Assembly (NCBI GenBank): GCA_027451825.1
Contig: DAIDHZ010000005.1
Location: 31,143 to 95,142, forward strand
Direction: 5' to 3'
Source of the DNA: Chlamydiota bacterium
GTDB taxonomy: Bacteria > Chlamydiota > Chlamydiia > Chlamydiales > SM23-39
DNA: 64,000 nt
Both the position numbers and the translations under genes were made by a program. Of this stretch, positions 12,845 through 21,693 are shown piece after piece; the first letter of the stretch is position 1; each line of letters begins with the position of its first letter. Below the pieces are notes generated by a model that saw nothing but the letters and a program-made list of their open reading frames with translations, did not search any database and was not told where the DNA came from.

Positions 12845-13717
12845 ATGGAGGCATCTCATCCTGATTTGGGATCTATTCTTTTCTTTGCGCTTCTTTCGTT
12901 CGCCTTGCTCATCGCCGGCTGGAAAAAAGGTTTTTTCCATTTTCAGCCGGAGAAAATTTGGACTGTCCCTCTTCGATGGTTTCATATCGTCATCGTATTT
13001 GCAATTTACTTTTTAACCTCTTTATATCTTGCAAGAACCTTTGCCACATTTTTTCAATCTTTTGCATCAAAGCCCCTCTCTCAATTGAAATACATTAGCT
13101 GGGTCAATCTTTTCAACTCCTGCTCCATTGCTTTTTTACTGATTTTATTTTTGTTATGGCTGCCTATCTCTATTCGCAAAGGAATTTGGAAACGTGAAAA
13201 GACATCCTTTAAAAAGGATCTCTTTTCCACTCTCATCACCTATCTTCTTTCTTTTCCTCTTGTTTCCTTTGTCAACAATCTGCTCGATTTTTTCTTGTAT
13301 ACTATCTTTCATATCCATGCAGTTCCAGATCAGTTAGCCGTCTATTATCTAAAAATGACTTTCGGCCATCCCATTTATTTTACGATCGCAATCCTTTCGA
13401 TCATTTTCTTTGCTCCTTTCATAGAAGAGCTCATTTTTCGTGGATTTTTACAATCCTTCATTCGTCAGCATCTTCAGTCCAAACAAGCAATCATCATCAC
13501 ATCTGTACTTTTCGCCCTTTTTCATTATGCTCCGGAACAAGGACTTGCAAATATCACCATTGTCGGTTCTTTGTTTATCCTTTCTCTTTTCATCGGATTT
13601 ATCTATGAAAAAAGAGGCTCTCTGATAGCTCCAATGATGCTTCATAGTTTATTCAATTCAATGAGTATTCTTCATTTGTACTTATTGAATGAAATGCCAA
13701 AAGGAACTTCCTTATGA
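12845..13717 (+). CDS. CPBP-family intramembrane metalloprotease
   Basis: Multi-spanning membrane protein (about 8 hydrophobic segments, 290 residues) with the CPBP/Abi signature in its C-terminal half: IEELIFRGFLQ (the metal-activating Glu pair and Arg), FALFHYAPEQ (metal His), and HSLFNSMSI (HxxxN). These proteins relate to eukaryotic Rce1 CAAX proteases; bacterial members are implicated in peptide maturation or regulated proteolysis, and the substrate here is unknown. It follows the lipoprotein by 4 bp, and its TGA overlaps the ATG of the PP2C gene (ATGA), so the three genes and the NifS-like gene behind them probably form one operon. Confidence 0.88.
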   Translation: MEASHPDLGSILFFALLSFALLIAGWKKGFFHFQPEKIWTVPLRWFHIVIVFAIYFLTSLYLARTFATFFQSFASKPLSQLKYISWVNLFNSCSIAFLLILFLLWLPISIRKGIWKREKTSFKKDLFSTLITYLLSFPLVSFVNNLLDFFLYTIFHIHAVPDQLAVYYLKMTFGHPIYFTIAILSIIFFAPFIEELIFRGFLQSFIRQHLQSKQAIIITSVLFALFHYAPEQGLANITIVGSLFILSLFIGFIYEKRGSLIAPMMLHSLFNSMSILHLYLLNEMPKGTSL

Positions 13718-14463
13718 GTCCTCTTTTTGCGAGCTCTTTTCAATTCTATGGGCACTCCGACATTGGTCAAAGCAGGGTTCAAAATGAAGATGTTTGGGCA
13801 GCTCTTCCTGAATGTGGTTTTTTTGCACTCGCAGATGGTATGGGAGGACATAAAGCCGGAGAAGTTGCCGCCAAAGAAACCCTTGATTTTCTTCTTCAAT
13901 CTATAAAAAAAATTTCAAAAGAAGACGTTTTAGAGCTCATCATCGAAATGCGTCATGCCATCGAACTTGCCAACCAACATGTCTATCGCATGGGTTCTAA
14001 AATCCGAGAATACCATAAAATGGGGACCACCTTATGTTGTCTTTTATGGAAAAAAGAGACCATTATCCATGCCCATGTTGGAGATAGCCGTATTTACCGC
14101 TTTAGAAATCATCAATTAGAGCTTTTAACAAAAGATCACTCTCTCTTTGCAGAATGGCTATCTAAAGGGAAAACATGCACCACCCCTTATCCTTATCGAC
14201 ACGTCATCACAAGATCTATTGGGACCCCAAAAAAAGCAAACCCTGAAATTGCAATCACGTATGCTCTTCCAAATGACATCTTCTTTCTCTGTAGCGATGG
14301 AATTACTGATGTCCTTTCCTTGGAAGAAATGGAAAACATCCTTCAAAACCATTCAGAAATAGAAAAAGCCACCCATTTTTTAATTGAAACCGCGAAAAGA
14401 AAGAGAAGTTCAGATAATATGACAGTTCTGATGGTACAACAGAATGAACTTCATTTATCTTGA
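13714..14463 (+). CDS. PP2C-family serine/threonine phosphatase
   Basis: Metal-dependent protein phosphatase that would reverse Ser/Thr phosphorylation by chlamydial Pkn-type kinases. The PPM motifs are in order: GHSDIGQSRVQNEDVW, FFALADGMGGHKAGEVAA (metal-binding Asp), HAHVGDSRIYRF, ITRSIG, FLCSDGITDV and SSDNMTVLMV. At 249 residues it is a stand-alone catalytic domain without membrane segments. It is coupled to the CPBP gene through an ATGA overlap, and its 3' end overlaps the NifS-like gene by 20 bp. The Chlamydia trachomatis counterpart, as I recall, is CT259, next to the NifS-like CT258. Confidence 0.93.
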   Translation: MSPLFASSFQFYGHSDIGQSRVQNEDVWAALPECGFFALADGMGGHKAGEVAAKETLDFLLQSIKKISKEDVLELIIEMRHAIELANQHVYRMGSKIREYHKMGTTLCCLLWKKETIIHAHVGDSRIYRFRNHQLELLTKDHSLFAEWLSKGKTCTTPYPYRHVITRSIGTPKKANPEIAITYALPNDIFFLCSDGITDVLSLEEMENILQNHSEIEKATHFLIETAKRKRSSDNMTVLMVQQNELHLS

Positions 14464-15556
14464 TAATAACGCAACGACAGCCATAGATCCAAGAGTCTTT
14501 CAAACAATGGTGCAAGAGCTCAAAGAGCCTCCTTCCAATCCATCCAGCGTCCATACACTCGGGAAAAATGCCAAACAACGTCTTATTCATGCAAAACTCA
14601 AAATCAGTTCCTTTTTCAAGGCAAAACCTGAAGAAATCATTTGCACTTCCGGAGGAACAGAAAGCATCAATCTTTTTTTAAGAGGACTTGATTCAGGCCA
14701 TATCATCACCACCGCCATTGACCACTCTTCGGTCTACAAAACCATCCAAACCCTAGAAAAAAAAGGACTCCAGGCCACATATCTTCCCGTAGGTCCTTGG
14801 GGAGCACCTCTAAAAGAGCATATCGAAGCTGCGATTCGCCCTAACACACAAGCCCTTGTTTTTTCAGCTGCCAACGCAGAAACAGGTGTAAAACTCGAGA
14901 TTGAAGCCATTGGAGACATTGCTCAAAAATATGATATTCCCCTCTTTATTGATGCCATTGCCTGGATCGGAAAAGAACCGTTTCCCATGCATCCCGCAAT
15001 CACAGCGATCGCTGTAGCCGGCCATAAATTTCATGGTCCCAAAGGCGTCGGTATTTTATTTGTAAAATCCTCTTTCAAACTCCCCCCTCTTCTTACAGGA
15101 GGCAATCAAGAATATCAAAAAAGAGCGGGCACTGAAAATCTAGCAGCCATTGTAGGCCTAGCGAAAGCTTTTGATATTCTGAAAGAGGAACAAACCACCA
15201 TCACTCAGCATCTTTCAGATCTTCGATTCCACTTTGAGCACAATTTACAAAAACTTCTTCCCGATCTCCAAATCAATGGGGAAGGCCCTAGAATCGCAAA
15301 CACATCCAATCTTGCTTTCCCAGGGATTGATGGAGAGACTCTTTTAATTCAACTCGATCGTTTGGGCATCTATGCAAGCCACGGATCTGCTTGCGCTTCA
15401 GGCTCTTTAGAACCTTCTCGCGTCCTTACGCATATGGGAATTCCTCATAAAATCGCAGCATCTTCTCTTCGTTTTTCAATCGGCAAATTCAATACCAAAG
15501 AAGAAATCGATCGAGCCATTGATATCATTGCTTCCACCGTACAAAAACTCTCTTAA
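14444..15556 (+). CDS. NifS/IscS-like cysteine desulfurase
   Basis: PLP-dependent class V aminotransferase that would take sulfur from cysteine for Fe-S clusters or thiolation. Visible parts: N-terminal YLDNNATTAIDPRVF, cofactor contacts CTSGGTESIN, PLP lysine K195 in VAGHKFHGPKGVG, RAGTEN, and the catalytic cysteine loop SHGSACASGSLEPSRVL with Cys317. The long active-site loop and its position are those of the IscS-like group rather than SufS. It overlaps the PP2C gene by 20 bp and closes the operon. Downstream lies a hairpin with a U-tract facing the convergent CBS gene. Length (370) is normal. Confidence 0.93.
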   Translation: MNFIYLDNNATTAIDPRVFQTMVQELKEPPSNPSSVHTLGKNAKQRLIHAKLKISSFFKAKPEEIICTSGGTESINLFLRGLDSGHIITTAIDHSSVYKTIQTLEKKGLQATYLPVGPWGAPLKEHIEAAIRPNTQALVFSAANAETGVKLEIEAIGDIAQKYDIPLFIDAIAWIGKEPFPMHPAITAIAVAGHKFHGPKGVGILFVKSSFKLPPLLTGGNQEYQKRAGTENLAAIVGLAKAFDILKEEQTTITQHLSDLRFHFEHNLQKLLPDLQINGEGPRIANTSNLAFPGIDGETLLIQLDRLGIYASHGSACASGSLEPSRVLTHMGIPHKIAASSLRFSIGKFNTKEEIDRAIDIIASTVQKLS

Positions 15557-15622
15557 GGCGGTGTAAGAAAATAACATTCAAAACCGTATTTCATGGAAAT
15601 GAGTCTCTCTCTATATTTTTAC

Positions 15623-15696
15623 TACCAAAGAGATAGACACCACAGAGAAGAAGAAAAACGCAACATATTGTCTCTGTGGTTCTTATCTCTGTGGTA
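15623..15696. repeat. ACCACAGAG-type inverted repeat, copy 2, possible bidirectional terminator
   Basis: Left arm TACCAAAGAGATAGACACCA then CAGAGAA; right arm TCTCTGTGGTTCTTATCTCT then GTGGTA. The arms pair across about 20 bases and are followed by a run of eight T (15700-15707). The element fills the gap between the convergent NifS-like and CNNM/CBS genes and could end transcription of the plus-strand operon. It is the smallest copy of the family seen here. Confidence 0.65.
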
Positions 15697-15714
15697 ATAT
15701 TTTTTTTACAACGC

Positions 15715-16920
15715 CTAAACTTCGGTACGCACTGATAAAGTTTTGACTCCGCGAAGAGTCGGCTCGATAACAGTGAATAAAAATGGATCCACTTTCAGAG
15801 TTTCTCCCTCGTTTGGCAAATGACCCAGCTCCCGAACGATAAAATCACTGAACGTCTCATCTAAAGATGCCTTTAAAGCCGATTGAAACTCCCGATTAAA
15901 ATGACTGACTTTCATTTCTCCCGAAAGAGTTCTCTCTACATAAAGAGAACTCCTTGTCTCTGTCTGTTTTAAAGTCTCTTCTCCAAAGATTTGAGAAACA
16001 ATTTGATCCAAAGTCAAAAGCCCGCAAGCATGACCGGAGGCATCCAACACAACGGCTGCGCTTTGATTATTTCTTCGAAATTGCTCTAAAATATGCAAAA
16101 TCGATGAATCTTTCGTAATAAACCAAGGAGATCTTGACTGATCTAATACAGGCTTGGATTTTTCTAAACGCAGCAAATCTCGTGTATAAACAAGAGCTAC
16201 AATATTGTGTTTATGATGTCGATAAAGTGCAATGACAGGCTCATAATGAATGCTTAAAAGATTTTTCACCTCTTCTAAAGTCGCAAATGAAGAGACGCAC
16301 ACCACCTTATCCAAAGGAGTCATCATTTGTGAGGCAGATGAGTTCTTCATTTGAAAAATATGGCGCGTCAATTCATGCAGTTCATCATAACCGCCGGCTC
16401 CTTCAAACGCCAACATCACCTCTTCTCGAGAGAAAAAAAGCGAAGCTTCTTTCGCTGTACCCATCAAACGGTGGATCCCTCTTGATAATAGATCAAACGT
16501 CCAAATCACCGGCTGAAATACAATCGAAAGAAGTCTCATCAGAGGAACCAGTGCAAGAGCAATCTGCGAAGGATGGCGTCTTGCTGCAAACATGGGAGCT
16601 AATTCCGCAAAAATAACGACTAAAAGAACCTGTGTGATCGGCGCAAAATCAGGATCTACATGAATGGATTCATAAAAACGACGAGAACATTCAGATCCCA
16701 CCTGAAGCGCTGTATTAATCCCGATCAAAGTCGTTCCAAAAAAACGAGATGGATGCTGTAAAAAGAAGTTGAGCCAAATTGCACTTTTCTTCCCCGTACT
16801 CACATAATATTGCAGACGAATCCGACTAAAAGAGACGGCTGCCATTTCAAAAAGAGCAAAAAGAGCCTGCACCAAAATGGCCAAGAGAGTCAAAAAAAGA
16901 AAAAACATCCAGTTTGGCAT
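15715..16920 (-). CDS. CNNM/CBS-domain membrane protein (HlyC/CorC family), second of a pair
   Basis: A 401-residue protein with an N-terminal CNNM transmembrane domain (FLFLTLLAILVQALFALFEM and three further helices), then two CBS domains (MTPLDKVVCVSSFATLEEV...; ITKDSSILHILEQFRRNNQS...) and a C-terminal CorC_HlyC domain (FIVRELGHLPNEGETLKV). Related proteins bind adenine nucleotides and affect Mg2+/Co2+ handling; old names such as hemolysin or TlyC do not imply toxicity. Its ATG directly follows the stop of the upstream paralog, and the pair corresponds to adjacent CBS genes in Chlamydia. The conserved Pro-rich linkers and loop glycines of CNNM are present. Confidence 0.9.
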   Translation of the reverse strand: MPNWMFFLFLTLLAILVQALFALFEMAAVSFSRIRLQYYVSTGKKSAIWLNFFLQHPSRFFGTTLIGINTALQVGSECSRRFYESIHVDPDFAPITQVLLVVIFAELAPMFAARRHPSQIALALVPLMRLLSIVFQPVIWTFDLLSRGIHRLMGTAKEASLFFSREEVMLAFEGAGGYDELHELTRHIFQMKNSSASQMMTPLDKVVCVSSFATLEEVKNLLSIHYEPVIALYRHHKHNIVALVYTRDLLRLEKSKPVLDQSRSPWFITKDSSILHILEQFRRNNQSAAVVLDASGHACGLLTLDQIVSQIFGEETLKQTETRSSLYVERTLSGEMKVSHFNREFQSALKASLDETFSDFIVRELGHLPNEGETLKVDPFLFTVIEPTLRGVKTLSVRTEV

Positions 16921-18156
16921 TTATCGACTCTTCCCATTTTTAAGTCTTCGCACATAAATCCGCTTAATCCGATTCGGATCTGCGGCAAGCACATAAAACA
17001 AAAATTGATCCGTTGCATATTTTGTTCCCGTTTTCGGAATGTCTCCCAACTGTTCAATCAGCCATCCTCCCAACGTCACAATATTTTCCTCGGATTTTAA
17101 AGATCTTCCAAAAATCTCTTCAAATTCTGTAAGTTCGAGTTTGCCGCTCGCAATCATCACATCTTGACTCGAACGGGTATATAAATGCTTTGGATCCCTT
17201 CGATCTACAATTTCTCCAACAACAGCTTCGATCAAATCTTCTTGCGTAATCAACCCTGAAATTGAACCATATTCATCAACAACAATAGCTAAACTTTCCT
17301 GTCTTTCCCGCAAATTCGTAAGAAGGGTCCACGCCCTTGTCGTTTCCGGTACAAAATACGGCTTCTTCAAAATCGCCAAAAGATCCGATCCCGTTTTCAT
17401 TGTTTCTTGATGAAAAAGAAATCGCCTGGAAGAAATAACGCCGAGAATATTTTCTAAATTTCCATCGCAAACAGGAAGTCTTGTAATTTCCAAATCAACA
17501 AATAAATGGACCAGATGAGATAAAGGCTCTTGAATATCATAATATAACACCTCATCTCTGGGCCGCATCCTCTCTCTTACGATCGATTGTTTAAGATCTA
17601 ACGCTCCTGCAATCAAATCACATTCCTGAGGTAATAAAATCCCATTTTCTTCCGATGTTTGAAGCACATGACGTAGTTCTTCTACAGAAAGGACTTTCTC
17701 TTTTTTCAGAAACACAAAAAAAACGCGAGAAATCCAATACGTAATTTGCGTTAAAGGCCCCCGAATATATTTAAGAGAACGAAAAAGCCGATCAATCCAA
17801 ACAACAATTTTCAAAGAAAATTCCGCATTATTTAGTAAAGCAACCGATTTCGGTAAAACTTCTCCAAATACAAGAGTCAAAAGAAGCGGCAACCCAACCT
17901 TAATTCCCCAGCTATCCGTCTCAAATAAGTTCGCCACCGTATTCTGAATCAAAAGGTTCACTAAAATATTGAACATGAGAAGAGTCACCAAAAGATCTCT
18001 CGGGCGACTCATTAAAGAAGCAATCAAACGTTTACGCGGCTCTGGACTTCCTTGATAAGCCTTTAAAGTCATCGGAGATAAAGAAAAAAAAGAAGTTTCG
18101 GAGGCAGAAAGAAACGCAGAGATAACAATGAAAAAAATAAGAGCTGTGATAAACAT
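16921..18156 (-). CDS. CNNM/CBS-domain membrane protein (HlyC/CorC family), first of a pair
   Basis: A 411-residue paralog of the next gene with the same order: CNNM helices (FFIVISAFLSASETSFFSLS, then LLVTLLMFNILVNLLIQNTV, FGEVLPKSVALLN), two CBS domains (MRPRDEVLYYDIQEPLSHLV; FVPETTRAWTLLTNLRERQE...), and a C-terminal CorC_HlyC domain (VTLGGWLIEQLGDIPKTG). GEVLPKS is the typical E-x-x-P-K loop of the family. A role in divalent cation homeostasis is inferred from relatives. The two genes abut with no spacer, which suggests co-translation and perhaps a hetero-oligomer. Upstream is the small FtsL-like gene on the same strand. Confidence 0.9.
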   Translation of the reverse strand: MFITALIFFIVISAFLSASETSFFSLSPMTLKAYQGSPEPRKRLIASLMSRPRDLLVTLLMFNILVNLLIQNTVANLFETDSWGIKVGLPLLLTLVFGEVLPKSVALLNNAEFSLKIVVWIDRLFRSLKYIRGPLTQITYWISRVFFVFLKKEKVLSVEELRHVLQTSEENGILLPQECDLIAGALDLKQSIVRERMRPRDEVLYYDIQEPLSHLVHLFVDLEITRLPVCDGNLENILGVISSRRFLFHQETMKTGSDLLAILKKPYFVPETTRAWTLLTNLRERQESLAIVVDEYGSISGLITQEDLIEAVVGEIVDRRDPKHLYTRSSQDVMIASGKLELTEFEEIFGRSLKSEENIVTLGGWLIEQLGDIPKTGTKYATDQFLFYVLAADPNRIKRIYVRRLKNGKSR

Positions 18157-18193
18157 GCGTAGCCTGATGTCGAGTTTATTTTATAAAATCCGG

Positions 18194-18481
18194 CTATTTT
18201 ACTGAATTGGAGAAATGAACTTTCAGCCATCCTTCCGGAACAACCCCAAGATCACGCATCAAAACCATTTCTATCCATGCAGGATCAGATTGAGATGCAA
18301 GCTTCAAATGCAAATCTTCTTTTTCGGAGACGAGTCGAACTTTTTCTTTTTCCATCTCTCCCAATAAAAAATCATATTCAGAAATGCTATTTTGTTTTTT
18401 TTGAATGGCTTGTAAACAGACTCCGACTGTCAAAAATGAAAAAGAAATTGTCCACCACCAACGTTTCCAAAAAAGCATCAT
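18194..18481 (-). CDS. Small single-pass membrane protein, FtsL/DivIC-like topology
   Basis: A 95-residue protein beginning MMLFWKRWWWTISFSFLTV, one membrane helix followed by a coiled coil (SISEYDFLLGEMEKEKVRLV) and a short end with PAWIEMVLMRDLGVVPEGW. The topology and size resemble FtsL/DivIC septum proteins, and the pattern of a helix, a heptad stretch and a conserved RDLGVVPEG tail is what I would expect of a conserved chlamydial protein; the function is inferred. The frame is open to 18511, but GAGG at the right distance supports the ATG at 18481. That ATG overlaps the stop of the truncated dcd (ATGA), a junction created by loss of the dcd 3' end. Confidence 0.75.
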   Translation of the reverse strand: MMLFWKRWWWTISFSFLTVGVCLQAIQKKQNSISEYDFLLGEMEKEKVRLVSEKEDLHLKLASQSDPAWIEMVLMRDLGVVPEGWLKVHFSNSVK

Positions 18482-18756
18482 TGATCCGCCTCTATAAATA
18501 AGGACAAGCAATTCCTACCTGCTTGAATGTCCACAAAAGCATGCGGACAAAACTGTTTTGGGTCAATAACAGAACCAAAAACATCTGTAAACACCTTAAA
18601 ATCAGAAGCTACGTGCAAATCATATCCATAGCTCGGCAAGATAAAACCAATCCGTTTCTTTCCATCGAATTCTCGAACCTGACGATCTGCAAACGGTTCG
18701 AGCATCTTATGTTCTATTGCCATTTGGCGAATCCACTGATCAGATTGAAGGGCCAT
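18478..18756 (-). pseudogene. dcd: dCTP deaminase, 5' remnant (truncated)
   Basis: The first 70-odd codons match dCTP deaminase: MALQSDQWIRQMAIEHKMLE, then PSYGYDLHVASDFKVFTDVF and VDPKQFCPHAFVDI. After FVDI the frame runs into 18 unrelated codons and stops at 92 residues, whereas the family has about 190. The missing half carries the catalytic Glu (in the family's conserved core), the nucleotide-binding segment and the trimer contacts, so the product cannot be active. No remainder is visible in other frames before the next gene. The frame also opens upstream at 18825, inside the divergent ruvB start, but MALQ at 18756 fits the family. The neighbour is ruvB, as in Chlamydia, so this is the native dcd locus after a deletion. 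Confidence 0.85.
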
Positions 18757-18808
18757 AATTCTTAGATATAGCGCGCGAAATCCTTTTCTTGCTACATTTT
18801 TAGTAAGT

Positions 18809-19804
18809 ATGACAGAACCTTTCATTAAGTCTTCTTGGACAAAGCAAGATTCTCCCTTTGAAATCCCTCTTCGTCCTCAAAGTCTCATCGATTTTGTAGG
18901 ACAAGATCCCGTTCGCAAAAGACTCCAAATCGTGATCGATGCAGCCAAAGAAAGAAAAGAAGCTTTAGGCCACTGTCTTTTTTCAGGACCTCCCGGACTT
19001 GGAAAGACAACGCTTGCTCACATTATTGCAAAATCCATGGAAACTCAACTTGTACTAACATCAGGTCCTGCCATCGAAAAGCCGGGAGATTTAGCAGGTC
19101 TTCTTTCCAATTTGAAGTTCGGCGACGTTCTCTTCATTGATGAAATTCATCGCCTGAATAAAACAGCCGAAGAATATCTCTATTCGGCGATGGAAGATTT
19201 CTCTTTAGATCTCATGATCGATTCAGGTCCCAGCGCAAGAAGCGTACAAATCAAACTCAATCCTTTCACGTTAGTTGGCGCCACCACTCGAAGCGGCCTC
19301 ATCAGCGCTCCTATGCGCTCTCGATTTTTAATTTCGCTAAGACTCGATTATTACGAACCTCATATCTTACAAAAAGTCGTCGAGAGATCATCCAAGCTGT
19401 TAACTCTCACTTTAGACTCTGATGCTTCTTTTGAAATTGCCAAACGATCTAGAGGAACTCCTCGCATTGCCAATAATTTGCTTCGCTTCGTTCGAGACTT
19501 TGCACAAACACACAAACAAAAAAAAATTCACCTACAAATGGTCAAAGAAGCTCTCGATCTTTTGGCAATCGATGAATATGGCCTTGATGAAATGGACAAA
19601 AAAATTCTAAAGCTTATCATTGAACATCACAATGGCGGTCCTGTGGGGATCAATAATTTAGCTGTAAGCGTCGGCGAAGAAGCGCACACTCTTGAAGAAG
19701 TGCACGAACCTTTTTTAATTATGCAAGGATTTATCAAGCGTACCCCGAGAGGACGTGAAACGACCGCGCTTGCCAAACAACATATACAAAAATTGGAGTT
19801 TTAA
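18809..19804 (+). CDS. ruvB: Holliday junction branch-migration ATPase RuvB
   Basis: Hexameric motor that drives branch migration with RuvA. The Walker A motif GPPGLGKT is at residues 60-67, Walker B FIDEIHRL near 109-116, sensor 1 LVGATTRSGL, the arginine finger region PMRSRF, and a C-terminal winged helix (GGPVGINNLAVSVGEEAHTL, FIKRTPRGRETT). At 331 residues it has the normal length. The start (MTEPFIKSSW) lies 52 bp from the dcd remnant, in a divergent arrangement. It is followed after 2 bp by the SpoIID-like gene, an order also found in Chlamydia trachomatis (CT040-CT041, from memory). Confidence 0.96.
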   Translation: MTEPFIKSSWTKQDSPFEIPLRPQSLIDFVGQDPVRKRLQIVIDAAKERKEALGHCLFSGPPGLGKTTLAHIIAKSMETQLVLTSGPAIEKPGDLAGLLSNLKFGDVLFIDEIHRLNKTAEEYLYSAMEDFSLDLMIDSGPSARSVQIKLNPFTLVGATTRSGLISAPMRSRFLISLRLDYYEPHILQKVVERSSKLLTLTLDSDASFEIAKRSRGTPRIANNLLRFVRDFAQTHKQKKIHLQMVKEALDLLAIDEYGLDEMDKKILKLIIEHHNGGPVGINNLAVSVGEEAHTLEEVHEPFLIMQGFIKRTPRGRETTALAKQHIQKLEF

Positions 19805-19806
19805 CC

Positions 19807-20976
19807 ATGAAATGGATCTGTTCCCTATTGGTCATCGGATACCTCAATTGCTTTGCAAATCATTCGATGTCCCATCAAACAGCGGAGCCCATAGCGCCTC
19901 GCAATATCCAAGTTCTCATCGTCAAAGATGCTTCCGAAGCTCTTTTAGAAGTCAAAGGAGCTTATTATCTCATCAACCCTCATGATGGATCTAAAATCAC
20001 TTCAGGACTGCTCGGCAAACGATTTATGGTTCGATCGCTCGATTCAGGGATCAAATGGGGAGAAGAATTTCCTGGCATTCACCAATTCTATATTAAACCG
20101 CGCTCTCCAGAAACAACCATCTTTGTCAACGGGATTCAATATTCAGGAGGCGTTGCCGTATTCGGAGTTGCAGGTCAAATTCATATCATCAATGATCTCG
20201 ATATCGAAAGTTATGTCAAAGCGGAACTCACAACTCAATTCCCAACCCCTTTAGAACCTGAAGTTCTCGCATCTCTTGCCATCGTTTTAAGAACAGACGC
20301 CTATTATCATGCCACCAAAAATGAAGAGAGCTTCTGGCATGTAACAGCAGAAGAAACAAAATTTCCAGGATCCGCTCTTGTCGTTCCTGGCTCTTTAATC
20401 GAGCGTGCTGTCGATTCAACTAAGCACTTAATCCTAGTTCATCCTGAACATGGCCATACCGCTCCTTTTGCTGCAAGCTGGACTGAACATAGTGCCGGAA
20501 AAACAGCAAGTTATGAAACCATGTTTCGCAAAAACGCATTCTGTCCTGAAAAAGGAGTTGAAGCTCCTCATGCAGCCCTTGCTCGAACAGAATCGAAGTG
20601 GAGCTATAAAATCGCAAAACAAAATTTAGCCCATCTTCTTGACGTCCCGCAAATCAAATCCATCGAAACATTTGTCGATTCTTCTTCGAATAAAGTCTAT
20701 GGAGTCCGTATCAAAGATGAAAATCATTCTCACGATATCGATTTCTTTTCTTTGCAAAACAAACTCGGCGCAAAACATCTTTTAAGTTCTGATTTTTCGG
20801 TCACCGTCAAAGATGACACCGTGATCTTTTCAGGATTTGGGAAAGGCCATGGCGTTGGGCTGTGTCTTTACTCAGCATCAGCGCTTGCGCAAAATGGAGA
20901 AAATGCCGTCAAAATTCTCTCCAAATTTTTCCCGGAAACATATCTCTATAATATCAACGCTGTTCCCGGCGAATAA
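19807..20976 (+). CDS. SpoIID/LytB-domain exported protein
   Basis: Secreted 389-residue protein with an N-terminal signal (MKWICSLLVIGYLNCFA) and the SpoIID/LytB domain: NDLDIESYVKAELTTQFPTP, EVLASLAIVLRTDAYYHA, and the C-terminal FSGFGKGHGVGLCLYSASAL. In spore formers SpoIID is a lytic transglycosylase acting on denuded glycan; in Chlamydia the homolog acts on septal peptidoglycan during division. The usual catalytic Glu of the domain corresponds to the region VKAEL here. It is preceded by ruvB with a 2-bp gap, so the two genes are translationally linked. A strong terminator hairpin follows. Confidence 0.88.
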   Translation: MKWICSLLVIGYLNCFANHSMSHQTAEPIAPRNIQVLIVKDASEALLEVKGAYYLINPHDGSKITSGLLGKRFMVRSLDSGIKWGEEFPGIHQFYIKPRSPETTIFVNGIQYSGGVAVFGVAGQIHIINDLDIESYVKAELTTQFPTPLEPEVLASLAIVLRTDAYYHATKNEESFWHVTAEETKFPGSALVVPGSLIERAVDSTKHLILVHPEHGHTAPFAASWTEHSAGKTASYETMFRKNAFCPEKGVEAPHAALARTESKWSYKIAKQNLAHLLDVPQIKSIETFVDSSSNKVYGVRIKDENHSHDIDFFSLQNKLGAKHLLSSDFSVTVKDDTVIFSGFGKGHGVGLCLYSASALAQNGENAVKILSKFFPETYLYNINAVPGE

Positions 20977-20982
20977 AACTCC

Positions 20983-21009
20983 GCCCTCTCTTTTCGAGAG
21001 GGCTTTTTT
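20983..21009. terminator. Rho-independent terminator
   Basis: Perfect 8-bp stem GCCCTCTC / GAGAGGGC around a five-base loop, followed by six T. It lies between the convergent SpoIID-like gene and mazG. On the plus strand it terminates the ruvB operon; the opposite strand lacks a long U-tract. Confidence 0.9.
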
Positions 21010-21609
21010 CTAAAAAATTTCTTTTTCTTTTTCCAAACAAAAACGACGGAGTGCACTTTCTGCATCAAAGCCGGATTTTTCTGCTTCTTCAACAAGATGC
21101 CAGAGTTTTTCACCCAACTCTTTTTCCGATTTCAAAGTGGAAGATTTTTTTTGACATCCGTGAATCCTGTGCATCTTCGCTATAATTTTTTGAACACGTG
21201 CTAGCGATGGAAGCGTCGGAGGGATCCCTTCCAAGGGATTTCTCCCCTCTTTTTTCTTGATCTCTTCCCAATTTCGCATCACCTCTTCTGCAGATTCCGC
21301 TTTCACATTTCCAAAAATATGAGGATGTCTGCGAATCAACTTTTCTTTGACCAAACACATCACTTGAGAGAGTGAAAATAAATTTTCTTTTTCTGCCAGC
21401 TTAGCTGTAAAAATAAGTGTATAAAGAGCATCTCCAAGCTCTTCTTCCATCTTCTTAACATCCTTAGAATCAATCGCTTCCATCAGCTCATGAGTCTCTT
21501 CTAAAAGATATGTCTGCAAGCTATGCATTGTTTGTTTACGATCCCAAGGACACCCTTCAGGACCTAATAATGTGCTTGCAACCGATAAAAGATCATCAAA
21601 TTCTTTCAT
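21010..21609 (-). CDS. mazG: Nucleoside triphosphate pyrophosphohydrolase MazG
   Basis: Hydrolyses NTPs or dNTPs to monophosphates and pyrophosphate, a housecleaning role. The MazG fold is clear: GCPWDRKQTMHSLQTYLLEE, the metal-binding Glu/Asp set EETHELMEAI and EEELGDALYTLIFTAKLAE, and the RRHPHIFG motif followed by NWEEIKKKE, which are diagnostic of the family. The 199-residue length corresponds to a single MazG domain plus part of the second, shorter than E. coli MazG (263). It converges with the SpoIID-like gene, sharing the spacer that holds the terminator. Upstream lies the SRP RNA gene, divergently. Confidence 0.93.
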   Translation of the reverse strand: MKEFDDLLSVASTLLGPEGCPWDRKQTMHSLQTYLLEETHELMEAIDSKDVKKMEEELGDALYTLIFTAKLAEKENLFSLSQVMCLVKEKLIRRHPHIFGNVKAESAEEVMRNWEEIKKKEGRNPLEGIPPTLPSLARVQKIIAKMHRIHGCQKKSSTLKSEKELGEKLWHLVEEAEKSGFDAESALRRFCLEKEKEIF

Positions 21610-21693
21610 AGATACTCTCTTTTTTTTGAAAGAAACATATCACACACAGCCTTTGATTGAAATAAACGATGCAACCCATTAGACTTATTTGCT

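Noticed and set aside
15715..18156. Hemolysin
   Set aside because: The CNNM-CBS-CorC proteins are often annotated as hemolysins, but the family is linked to divalent cations; there is no toxin domain.
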